This document shows, piece after piece, positions 1-5,861 of a stretch of DNA of 7,360 bases. A program made the position numbers and the translations under genes. The stretch is taken from assembly GCA_022571175.1 (NCBI GenBank), contig JACZYI010000094.1:1-7360 (forward strand), given 5' to 3'. Each line of letters begins with the position of its first letter. Position 1 is the first letter of the stretch. This stretch comes from Pseudomonadota bacterium (GTDB lineage Bacteria > Pseudomonadota > Alphaproteobacteria > Sphingomonadales > SMXR01). Below the pieces are notes generated by a model that worked only from the letters and a program-made list of their open reading frames with translations, did not search any database and was not told where the DNA came from.

Positions 1-102
1 CAAATCCTCTACGAGCATACGCTCATAGTCCGTATGCTCGTGGGTAAGAAACTGTCCGAACCTTTTTGGCTAGCACCACCTTTTCGAGATGAGCCTGATT
101 AA
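1..102 (+). CDS. Possible 3' end of an unrecognised upstream gene (partial)
   Basis: One plus-strand frame is open from the first base of the window to a TAA at 100-102, giving 33 codons that end in FWLAPPFRDEPD. The other two plus frames close within about 45 bases. The residues look protein-like, with a hydrophobic patch (TLIVRMLVG) and a charged, proline-rich tail, but I recognise no family. The stretch is short enough to be open by chance, and it contains the inverted repeat at 11-41. If real, the gene converges on the hydrolase gene that ends at 223, and no clear terminator separates them. Low confidence. Confidence 0.28.
   Translation, partial: QILYEHTLIVRMLVGKKLSEPFWLAPPFRDEPD
11..41. 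repeat. Perfect 11-bp inverted repeat with 9-nt loop
   Basis: ACGAGCATACG at 11-21 is the exact reverse complement of CGTATGCTCGT at 31-41, with a 9-nt spacer at 22-30. Neither side has a T-tract, so it is not a standard intrinsic terminator in either direction. It could be an RNA hairpin near the 3' end of the possible upstream gene, or a protein-binding palindrome. Only the structure is certain. Confidence 0.75.
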
Positions 103-222
103 TACCGCTTAGATGGGATGTTTCAGCAGCGAACATTTGGCACCTTCACATTAATCAACCCGACCAATATTGTCTTAAAAACCTGAATAAGCTGTGAAAA
201 TTCACCCTTAATAAATGAATTC

Positions 223-1245
223 TCAAGAAAGGAAGCTTTTGAAGAATGCCTCAGCAGCGCGAAGGTGCCAGGGAAATTTCGAACCCTTTCCATGGAAACC
301 CACATGTCCGCCACTGCGTGTCAGCAAGGCGGTGACAGGGCCACTGCCCCAATCCTGCTGCCGGAATAAAGTGGCGGGAATCCAGGGATCATCAGCACTG
401 TGAATTACCAGGGTGGGAGTTTTTATAGCTTGGATAAAGGCACAGCAGGATGATTGATCATAATAATCCTGCACCCCATCAAAGCCGTGTAAGGGCGTGA
501 CAATTTTGCTGTCGTAGTCATAAACACTTTTGATCGCATCCAGGTCCGGTGCACTGCCATCCAGCATTCTTAACGAGCCGTTTTCACATGTCCGTTTCAT
601 CTTTTTCAGGAGGTAATGTTCATAAATACGATTTCGTGGCCGGTGCAAAACTTCACCCGTGACACTCAATTTCAAAGGCGGTGAAACGGCAACCGCCCCA
701 ACAATGCCAAACAGACCCTGGTCTTCCCCCAAAGCCTTAAGGATCATGTTTCCCCCCAGGGAAAAACCAACGATGAAAAGCGGTGTTTGATTGTTTTCCG
801 CCAGTAAACCGGCAACCACCTGGCGAATATCCTCACTCAAACCGGCGTGATACTGACCACTGGTGGTTTTTCCGGATGGCCCGGCACATCTCAAATTCAA
901 TGAAATCGGTTGAATCTGTTTGGTGAGAAAATATCGCGCTGCTTGGCGAAGATACAGGCTGGTCTCATCGCCGCCCATGCCATGAATCAACAAAACACGC
1001 GCCTGGCAAAGCTCCTCATGCAGATGATATTTGAGAACCACCAGAGTTTCATCTTCATTCCCAACGGGAATATGAATATGAGATGATATAGTTTTATCCA
1101 CTGGGCCTTCGGGGGAAAAGAGCATATTCCTGATGGTTTGCAGGTCCCCGCCCCACCAGGGAGGGCGCGGATCAAAGCTCGGGATTTCGCATCCATTTGC
1201 AAAAATATTCCCGGTAGTCAGAATTTCAAATCCTGCATTTACCAT
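223..1245 (-). CDS. YheT-family alpha/beta-fold hydrolase
   Basis: Predicted 340-residue cytoplasmic serine hydrolase of the YheT/COG0429 type; these are esterase-like enzymes whose natural substrates are mostly unknown. An N-terminal PPWWGGDLQTI segment (about residues 28-38) matches the 'LQT' region typical of the family. The oxyanion-side LIHGMGG lies at about 86-92. The nucleophile elbow GFSLGGN puts the catalytic serine at 162. HSADDPWIP supplies the acid (D285 or D286) and SGGHVGF the histidine (H314). The frame stays open upstream to 1485, but that extension runs antisense into rpmF. The ATG at 1245 has GGGAG six bases upstream and gives the length of E. coli YheT (340), so I chose it. 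ATG 1251 sits directly against that GGGAG and is less likely. The gene is divergent from rpmF, with about 196 bp between the starts. Fold and family are well supported; substrate unknown. Confidence 0.87.
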   Translation of the reverse strand: MVNAGFEILTTGNIFANGCEIPSFDPRPPWWGGDLQTIRNMLFSPEGPVDKTISSHIHIPVGNEDETLVVLKYHLHEELCQARVLLIHGMGGDETSLYLRQAARYFLTKQIQPISLNLRCAGPSGKTTSGQYHAGLSEDIRQVVAGLLAENNQTPLFIVGFSLGGNMILKALGEDQGLFGIVGAVAVSPPLKLSVTGEVLHRPRNRIYEHYLLKKMKRTCENGSLRMLDGSAPDLDAIKSVYDYDSKIVTPLHGFDGVQDYYDQSSCCAFIQAIKTPTLVIHSADDPWIPATLFRQQDWGSGPVTALLTRSGGHVGFHGKGSKFPWHLRAAEAFFKSFLS

Positions 1246-1251
1246 TCTCAT

Positions 1252-1256
1252 CTCCC
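1252..1256 (-). promoter_or_regulatory. Ribosome-binding site fixing the hydrolase start
   Basis: On the minus strand GGGAG is followed by six bases (ATGAGA) and then the ATG at 1245. The nearby in-frame ATG at 1251 has no spacing from this motif. This favours the 340-residue protein and removes the overlap with rpmF. Confidence 0.6.
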
Positions 1257-1303
1257 AACCATTTCCTAATGGACGCACGGTTTTAGGACAAGGTCGGGAA
1301 GCC

Positions 1304-1332
1304 AAAAAAAAGCGATGCTTTTTTGATTGATT
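1304..1332 (+). promoter_or_regulatory. A/T-tract and possible -35 region upstream of rpmF
   Basis: A run of eight A (1304-1311), GCGATGC and a run of six T (1319-1324) lead into overlapping TTGATT hexamers at 1323-1328 and 1327-1332. This resembles an UP-element-like A/T block followed by a -35 box for rpmF. The best -10 candidate, CATACT (1348-1353), matches only four of six consensus positions, with 15- or 19-nt spacing. The core also forms a small A:T hairpin (1306-1324). Tentative. Confidence 0.25.
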
Positions 1333-1441
1333 TTTGCGGGCAATAGCCATACTGTGCGCCGCATTCTGGCGAAGATTCGGATGATGTCCCACGCCAGCGT
1401 ACCAGAAGTAAACGAGATCAAAGACCGGCAAGGAACAAGAT

Positions 1442-1627
1442 ATGGCCGTCCCCAAAAGAAAAGTGAGCCCATCGCGCCGCAACAACCGACGTTCGCACGA
1501 CAGGCTGCGCGTAGAAAATGTGCAGGAAGATCAAAATACCGGCGAATACAAGCGCCGGCATCATATTGATCTCAAGACCGGCACCTATCGTGGACGGCAA
1601 GTGATTGAACCTAAAGAAGAATTTTAA
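1442..1627 (+). CDS. rpmF: 50S ribosomal protein L32
   Basis: A 61-residue basic protein of the large ribosomal subunit. The start MAVPKRKVSPSRR and the block HHIDLKTGTYRGRQV (about residues 40-54) are characteristic of bacterial L32, and the length is normal for Alphaproteobacteria. No cysteine is present, so this is the zinc-free form rather than the zinc-ribbon form. The ATG at 1442 has AAGGA at 1430-1434, seven bases upstream. A strong intrinsic terminator follows 25 bp after the stop, so the transcript probably carries only this gene. It is divergent from the hydrolase and convergent with the response regulator ending at 1694. Being short and basic, it is easily missed when the longer antisense frame of the hydrolase is preferred. 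Confidence 0.97.
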   Translation: MAVPKRKVSPSRRNNRRSHDRLRVENVQEDQNTGEYKRRHHIDLKTGTYRGRQVIEPKEEF

Positions 1628-1652
1628 GATCCCACGGCAAAACTGACGGTCG

Positions 1653-1679
1653 CGGCGCCCATGGAAGGCGCCGTTTTTT
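1653..1679 (+). terminator. Rho-independent terminator of rpmF
   Basis: CGGCGCC (1653-1659) pairs with GGCGCCG (1667-1673) around a 7-nt loop (1660-1666). Six T follow at 1674-1679. The stem is perfect and GC-rich, placed just after the rpmF stop. On the minus strand the hairpin lacks an adjacent T-run, so it probably does not end the response-regulator transcript efficiently. Confidence 0.88.
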
Positions 1680-1693
1680 ACCTCCAGACCTGT

Positions 1694-2503
1694 TCAGAGG
1701 AAGCGGCCTATCACGTCCTTGTAGGACCGGCTTACTTTCAGTTCAGATCCACCTTCAAGGATCAGAAAGTATTCACCGTTTGCGTGGGGGTGCACTTCCT
1801 TGACCTGATCCATATTGACAATTGTTGAACGGTGAATGCGTTGAAATTTTGCCGGATCAAGCCGCATTTCCATGATTTTCATAGTGGCTCGTAAAATATG
1901 TCTCTTTTCATCGGTATGGATGCACATATAATCACCAGCGGCTTCAATATAATTTATCTGATAAACCTCCACCCGGGTGATGTGGCCTCGATCCTTGATA
2001 TGAATCTGTCGTTCGTAGGCTCCCCGTCTCACCGGATGATCTGCATCCAGCACTGCTGACAAGAGATCGCTCGGCGGATCATCCATAGTTTCAATTAAAC
2101 CTAAGAGCCTGGCGTTTTGCTCGATTGCGGCATGATGCAATAAATGTTCCCGAACCCGGCTCAGGCTCACTGCCAGACGCTCCTCGTCAACGGGTTTTAA
2201 AAGATAATCAAGGGCGTGGGTGTCAAACGCCTTCAGCGCATATTCATCAAAGGCAGTCACAAATATCACCAGCGGCATGTAGGTGCCTATAAGGGCCTTA
2301 ATCACGGCAAACCCGTCAAGACCGGGCATTTGGATATCGAGGAAGACAAGATCAGGTTTGGATTGCTTGATGGACTGGATTGCCTCTCGCCCATTGCGAC
2401 AATCCCCAATGATTTCCACATCGTCAATTTCTTCAAGCCTCAGGCGAAGGCCTTTGAGCGCCAATGGTTCGTCATCTACCAATATGGTTCGAATTTTTGC
2501 CAT
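1694..2503 (-). CDS. LytTR-family response regulator (AlgR/LytR type)
   Basis: A 269-residue DNA-binding response regulator, the expected partner of the kinase just upstream. The receiver domain (about 3-120) has the acidic pair D10/D11, the phospho-acceptor D56 in LVFLDIQMPG, T83 in FVTAF, and K103 in LLKPVDEE. A linker leads to a C-terminal LytTR domain (about 165-269), visible in RQIHIKDRGHITRVEVYQI, YIEAAGDYMCIHT and FQRIHRSTIVNMDQVKEV; this all-beta fold binds direct-repeat sites. The ATG at 2503 is chosen because AGGAGG lies eight bases upstream. An in-frame ATG at 2536 would add 11 residues not expected before the receiver core. The gene overlaps the kinase by 32 nt, indicating co-expression and probably translational coupling. 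Target genes cannot be identified here. Confidence 0.94.
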   Translation of the reverse strand: MAKIRTILVDDEPLALKGLRLRLEEIDDVEIIGDCRNGREAIQSIKQSKPDLVFLDIQMPGLDGFAVIKALIGTYMPLVIFVTAFDEYALKAFDTHALDYLLKPVDEERLAVSLSRVREHLLHHAAIEQNARLLGLIETMDDPPSDLLSAVLDADHPVRRGAYERQIHIKDRGHITRVEVYQINYIEAAGDYMCIHTDEKRHILRATMKIMEMRLDPAKFQRIHRSTIVNMDQVKEVHPHANGEYFLILEGGSELKVSRSYKDVIGRFL

Positions 2504-3581
2504 CTTTCCCGCCTCCTGGCACCTCCCTGTACTCACATGGAATTATGATGATAACCTCAAGCCCGCCACTCTCCAGATTGTGAAGATTGAAACTGTGGTT
2601 TTCATCATAAATCTGTTTCAATCTTTCGCGTGTATTGGGTATTCCCACACCACTGGATGTGACTGATTCTGGTGCAGTCTCGCCATCAAGTCCGGGTCCG
2701 TCATCCCGTATTTTCAGGATCAGCTGCCCCTTTTCTATCTTTGCAGAAAGGGCAATCAATCCCCCTTCTTCCGAAGGAGCAATGGCATATTTGATCGCAT
2801 TTTCAATCAGTGGCTGAAGAATAAGGCTGGGGATAAGTGCCTGGCGAGCATCGTCATCAATATCCTCTGTGATAACCAGCCGCTCTACAAATCTGACTTT
2901 CTCAATATCAAGATACAGTTGCAGGGCGTGGAGTTCCTGATCCAGAGTGACCTTCTGGGTGGGTTCATTAACCAGAGTATATCGCAGGAAGTCACTCAGT
3001 TTTCGGAGCATGCCATTGGCGTTCTTGGAATCTCTATCCATAACCAGCGTTGAGATTGCATTCAGGGTATTGAACAGGAAATGAGGATTCAGTTGATATC
3101 TCAGCATTTTGAGCTGGGCTTGGTGGGCCATAGACGTGGCTTTCAGCACCTTTTCCCGTTCTTCCTGCACCAACAGGTAATAATTGATGCCGAAATAAAG
3201 AGCGGTCCAGGTCAGCAACACATAGGCATCCAATAAGGCATTTGCCAAGAATTGAAGCCCGCGAGGACGCCAATACGGGTCATAAAACTCCACATGACCG
3301 ATGGTCTCGATGGTGGAGAAAATCAACGATAGAAGGACCGTAAGCGCGACCGCGACACTAGCCACATGGGGAAGCGGTCGATCACGAATTGTGCTGAAAA
3401 CCGAACGCAAGATCAAGGTCAGCAAAAAACCGGTAATCATGGCCACGATAGAAGGATAGACATAAGCAGGTTCCCGGCCATGGGCCAGGCCATTAAATGT
3501 TCTGGCCAGCCCGAAACCTAACCAGCCGATGGTCTGGAGAATCCAGAAAGCTCTCGTCTTATTTTTGAACAGCCATTTCAT
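2472..3581 (-). CDS. LytS/AlgZ-type sensor histidine kinase
   Basis: A 369-residue inner-membrane histidine kinase of the His_kinase (PF06580-like) class that pairs with LytTR regulators. About four hydrophobic segments (roughly 12-29, 42-64, 74-92 and 112-137) form the N-terminal membrane part, with no recognisable extracytoplasmic or PAS sensor domain. A helical linker (138-160) leads to the phospho-acceptor H167 in QLNPHFLFNTLNAIS. The ATPase domain has an N-box QPLIENAIKYA (256-266), a G1 box DDGPG (293-297) and a G2 box GVGIPNTRERL (311-321). The last 10 or so residues are encoded where the regulator gene begins. The ATG at 3581 has no good Shine-Dalgarno site. It overlaps the stop of a 14-codon frame (3622-3578) that does have one. 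The signal sensed is unknown. Confidence 0.94.
   Translation of the reverse strand: MKWLFKNKTRAFWILQTIGWLGFGLARTFNGLAHGREPAYVYPSIVAMITGFLLTLILRSVFSTIRDRPLPHVASVAVALTVLLSLIFSTIETIGHVEFYDPYWRPRGLQFLANALLDAYVLLTWTALYFGINYYLLVQEEREKVLKATSMAHQAQLKMLRYQLNPHFLFNTLNAISTLVMDRDSKNANGMLRKLSDFLRYTLVNEPTQKVTLDQELHALQLYLDIEKVRFVERLVITEDIDDDARQALIPSLILQPLIENAIKYAIAPSEEGGLIALSAKIEKGQLILKIRDDGPGLDGETAPESVTSSGVGIPNTRERLKQIYDENHSFNLHNLESGGLEVIIIIPCEYREVPGGGKDGKNSNHIGR
2512..2517 (-). promoter_or_regulatory. Ribosome-binding site of the response regulator, inside the kinase gene
   Basis: A perfect AGGAGG on the minus strand lies eight bases before the ATG at 2503 and within the last codons of the kinase. It decides the start in favour of MAKIRTILVDDE over the longer frame from 2536. 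Confidence 0.8.
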
Positions 3582-3622
3582 GATGTTATCTGAGCCGACC
3601 GATAACCAGAGATCAACTCCAT
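3578..3622 (-). CDS. Possible 14-codon leader peptide coupled to the kinase
   Basis: ATG at 3622 opens a 14-residue frame (MELISGYRSAQITS). Its TGA overlaps the kinase start as ATGA (3581-3578), the classic arrangement for translational coupling. GGAGG (3633-3637) lies ten bases before the ATG, a better ribosome site than anything seen at the kinase start itself. The peptide has no recognisable motif and no run of one amino acid suggesting attenuation. It could be a true leader, or the ATG could be a chance start. The frame differs from the kinase frame. Confidence 0.33.
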   Translation of the reverse strand: MELISGYRSAQITS

Positions 3623-3623
3623 A

Positions 3624-3710
3624 CTATTGCTTCCTCCAATTCTTTCGCCAGGATTCTTTTCGAACCAGCGAGAGAATTCTCTTTTTCACAGGATCCGCAA
3701 CCTGGCCCAC
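3624..3710 (-). CDS. Possible 28-codon basic small ORF before the kinase leader
   Basis: A GTG at 3710 preceded by AGGAAGG (3714-3720) opens a 28-residue frame ending at a TAG (3626-3624), one base before the ATG of the next tiny frame. The product would be strongly basic, with nine Lys/Arg, two of them in the ending WRKNWRKQ. The GGAGG site of the following frame lies in its last codons, as in ordinary tightly packed operons. It shares the kinase reading frame, so a single amber codon and 14 further codons separate it from the kinase ATG. I recognise no family and a chance frame is quite possible. Confidence 0.2.
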   Translation of the reverse strand: MGQVADPVKKRILSLVRKESWRKNWRKQ

Positions 3711-3822
3711 TGCCCTTCCTATAAGGCAACCGGCGCTACCGCACCTGTTTTTGCGTTAAAACGCCCCATTTTTTCGGTAAAGTGATGATAAACATGTGAG
3801 CTCGGTCGGGAGAGGAGTGAAA

Positions 3823-4227
3823 TTATGATCCGGCTTCGATTTTCTCTACCTCTTCGAAATCACCGAGAGCGCAGCGCGTATTCAGGCCGGATATGGTTAA
3901 AACCGTGATAATATCAACATCACACAACAGACTCATGGTCAGGGTGTATCCAAAGGCTTTTTCAAACCCGAGCCCGAAGCAGCGATAGGGAAGTTCATTC
4001 TTGTATATCTTGCCACCGGTCATGTGAAACAGGATGGTATAGTCATCAAGCACCTGTGCCCGCCGAATTCTGATACGGTTAATACAGTGCTGCACATCAC
4101 CTGTGGGTTTGTATTTCAGCAGCTCCGGGTGAGGTTCCCGCTCAGCCTGAGCAGCAATAGCAGATGCTGCCGGCAGCAATTGCAGCGCAAGAAACAGCAC
4201 CAGAAGTGTGACAATTCCCGGTTTCAT
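3823..4227 (-). CDS. Small secreted protein, DUF6491-like
   Basis: A 134-residue hypothetical exported protein. The N-terminus is a typical signal peptide: K2, a hydrophobic core over about 5-19 (IVTLLVLFLALQLLP), and small residues allowing cleavage after A23 or A26. The mature part of about 110 residues contains four cysteines (C48, C83, C102, C119) that could form two disulfides in the periplasm. CINRIRIRRAQVLDDYTILF, LPYRCFGLG and LCDVDIITVL resemble what I recall of DUF6491, a family without known function; that assignment is from memory. The best ribosome site for ATG 4227 is a distant AGAGG about 12 bases upstream, so translation may be weak. It lies 105 bp after the ALDH stop and 241 bp before the kinase ATG, in the same orientation, so a link to the kinase is possible but not shown. 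Confidence 0.8.
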   Translation of the reverse strand: MKPGIVTLLVLFLALQLLPAASAIAAQAEREPHPELLKYKPTGDVQHCINRIRIRRAQVLDDYTILFHMTGGKIYKNELPYRCFGLGFEKAFGYTLTMSLLCDVDIITVLTISGLNTRCALGDFEEVEKIEAGS

Positions 4228-4332
4228 GAACGAGTATGGCCTCTCAAAATTTTACGGTTGTGAGGTTATCCGCTCCTGAATGAACCTGCAATGAATACCC
4301 GGTCGCCTTCTTTGACCCCAATTTCTATCCGA

Positions 4333-5835
4333 TCAACCAACGTCAAACTCAATGCCCTGGGCCAGAGGCAATTGGTTCGAATAATTTACCGTCGATGTTG
4401 ACCGCCGCATATAGGCTTTCCAGGAATCGGAACCGGACTCGCGACCGCCTCCGGTTTCCTTTTCACCGCCAAAAGCGCCTCCAATTTCAGCCCCACTGGT
4501 TCCAATATTCACATTGGCAATGCCACAATCACTGCCAGCCGTTGAGGTAAATTTTTCGGCTTCGCGCACATCATTGGTAAATATGGATGAAGACAAGCCC
4601 TGGGGAACGCCATTTTGTATGGCGATAGCCTCCTCAAAATCATCATATTTCATAACATAAAGGATCGGCGCAAAAGTCTCCTCCCTGACAATATCCACTT
4701 GACCGGACATCTCGACAATGGCCGGTTGCACGTAAAATCCATCCGGGTATTTATTGTCCAGCACTCTGCCGCCGCCCCAGATGACTCCGCCCGCTTCTTT
4801 CGCTTTTTCCAGAGCCGCCTCCATACCCTTAAAGGCAGTCTGATCAATCAGCGGACCAACCAGAACACTATCTTCGAAGGGGTTCCCCACCGGAATCGAG
4901 GCATAAGCCTTTTTCAAACGCGAGATAAAATCGTCATAAATGCTGCCCTGAACGATCAGTCTCCGGGTGGAGGTGCATCGCTGCCCGCAGGTTCCAACCG
5001 CTCCAAATACAGTGCCCCTGATGGCCAGATCCAGGTCTGCGCTGGGGGCTACGATAATCGCATTATTACCGCCCAGCTCCAATATTGTCCGACCGAAACG
5101 CTCAGCGATGCGAGGGGCAATGGCGCGACCCATAGCGGTAGAACCGGTGGCACTGATAAGAGGCATGCGCGGGTCGTCTATCATGGCCTGGGCAATTTTT
5201 CTGCCGCAGACCATTATTTGCGATAAATGATCGGGGGCATCCCCGAATTTTGCCGCAGCACGCTCAAAAAGATGCTGACAGGCAAGTGCCGTCATGGGCG
5301 TTTTGTCCGATGGTTTCCAGAGAACCGAATCTCCACAGACAAAAGCAATGGCGCTATTCCACGACCAGACCGCAACCGGAAAATTAAAAGCACTGATAAC
5401 ACCCACCGGACCCAGAGGGTGCCAGTTTTCTCTCATATGGTGACCGGGCCGTTCAGAGGTAATGGTCAGCCCATAAAGCTGACGCGAAAGACCCACGGCA
5501 AAATCGCAGATATCTATCATTTCCTGCACTTCGCCCAAACCCTCTTGCAGCAGTTTGCCATTCTCGAGTGTTACAAGATGACCCAGGGCATCTTTATGGC
5601 TTCGTAGTTCTTCCCCCAGGAGCCGCACCAGTTCGCCCCGTCTGGGGGCCGGAACCTCACGCCAGTGATGAAAAGCATCCACAGCCTGTGTGATTTTCCT
5701 GGAGACATCCTTGCTGGTAGCCTGCTGGACACGGCCGATGACAGAGCCATCAATGGGGCTTTTGACTATGAGATCACCACGGTCAAAGGCCTTTGAGTCC
5801 AGGCCCAGGCTTTTTGATATATCTTCAATCTTCAT
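4333..5835 (-). CDS. amaB: ALDH7-family aldehyde dehydrogenase (2-aminoadipate semialdehyde / piperideine-6-carboxylate dehydrogenase type)
   Basis: A 500-residue NAD(P)+-dependent cytoplasmic aldehyde dehydrogenase. Family hallmarks are N151 in AFNFPVAVW, K174 in WKPSDKTP, the Rossmann GSTAMG (231-236), general base E253 in LELGGNN, catalytic C287 in GTCGQRCTSTRR, and REETFAPILYV near 384-394. The C-terminal blocks SDCGIANVNIGTSGAEIGGAFGG... and GGGRESGSDSWKAYMRRST, with the ending LPLAQGIEF, closely follow ALDH7A1 (antiquitin). This points to oxidation of 2-aminoadipate 6-semialdehyde / piperideine-6-carboxylate to 2-aminoadipate in lysine catabolism. The symbol amaB is given on that basis; the substrate is inferred. 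ATG 5835 has GAGGA nine bases upstream. The frame continues to a TTG at 5865, but that would overlap the stop of the previous gene and has weaker support. The TPP enzyme ends 26 bp upstream, implying one operon. Confidence 0.92.
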   Translation of the reverse strand: MKIEDISKSLGLDSKAFDRGDLIVKSPIDGSVIGRVQQATSKDVSRKITQAVDAFHHWREVPAPRRGELVRLLGEELRSHKDALGHLVTLENGKLLQEGLGEVQEMIDICDFAVGLSRQLYGLTITSERPGHHMRENWHPLGPVGVISAFNFPVAVWSWNSAIAFVCGDSVLWKPSDKTPMTALACQHLFERAAAKFGDAPDHLSQIMVCGRKIAQAMIDDPRMPLISATGSTAMGRAIAPRIAERFGRTILELGGNNAIIVAPSADLDLAIRGTVFGAVGTCGQRCTSTRRLIVQGSIYDDFISRLKKAYASIPVGNPFEDSVLVGPLIDQTAFKGMEAALEKAKEAGGVIWGGGRVLDNKYPDGFYVQPAIVEMSGQVDIVREETFAPILYVMKYDDFEEAIAIQNGVPQGLSSSIFTNDVREAEKFTSTAGSDCGIANVNIGTSGAEIGGAFGGEKETGGGRESGSDSWKAYMRRSTSTVNYSNQLPLAQGIEFDVG

Positions 5836-5844
5836 CGCAAACTG

Positions 5845-5849
5845 TCCTC
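5845..5849 (-). promoter_or_regulatory. Ribosome-binding site of the ALDH7 gene
   Basis: GAGGA on the minus strand lies nine bases before the ATG at 5835, inside the 26-bp gap after the TPP-enzyme stop. It supports the 500-residue start over the TTG at 5865. Confidence 0.6.
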
Positions 5850-5861
5850 TTGCTTGGGCCC

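Noticed and set aside
138..270. 10-bp inverted repeat (TGGCACCTTC at 138-147, GAAGGTGCCA at 261-270) and a TCAGCAGCG direct repeat (123-131, 251-259)
   Set aside because: They are short, 110-120 bp apart, partly inside hydrolase coding sequence and without target duplications or a mobile gene, so coincidence is likely.
123..314. 63-residue minus-strand frame overlapping the hydrolase 3' end
   Set aside because: It is out of frame with the hydrolase over the overlap; the hydrolase C-terminus is normal, and the frame has no recognisable motif or ribosome site.
1306..1324. AAAAAAGC/GCTTTTTT hairpin read as a terminator
   Set aside because: It lies between divergent gene starts with no gene reading into it, and the stem is nearly all A:T with a 3-nt loop.
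2216..2666. Plus-strand frames of 110 and 127 residues
   Set aside because: Both lie antisense to the receiver domain and the kinase ATPase domain, so they are shadows of well-supported genes.
3753..3774. GCGTTAAAACGC followed by CCCATTTTTT, terminator-like on the plus strand
   Set aside because: The stem is only four to five pairs and no plus-strand gene precedes it; the minus-strand reading has no T-run.
4615..5226. 203-residue plus-strand frame
   Set aside because: It is antisense to the ALDH7 gene, whose catalytic motifs are unmistakable there. The product resembles no protein family I know and there is no supporting context.
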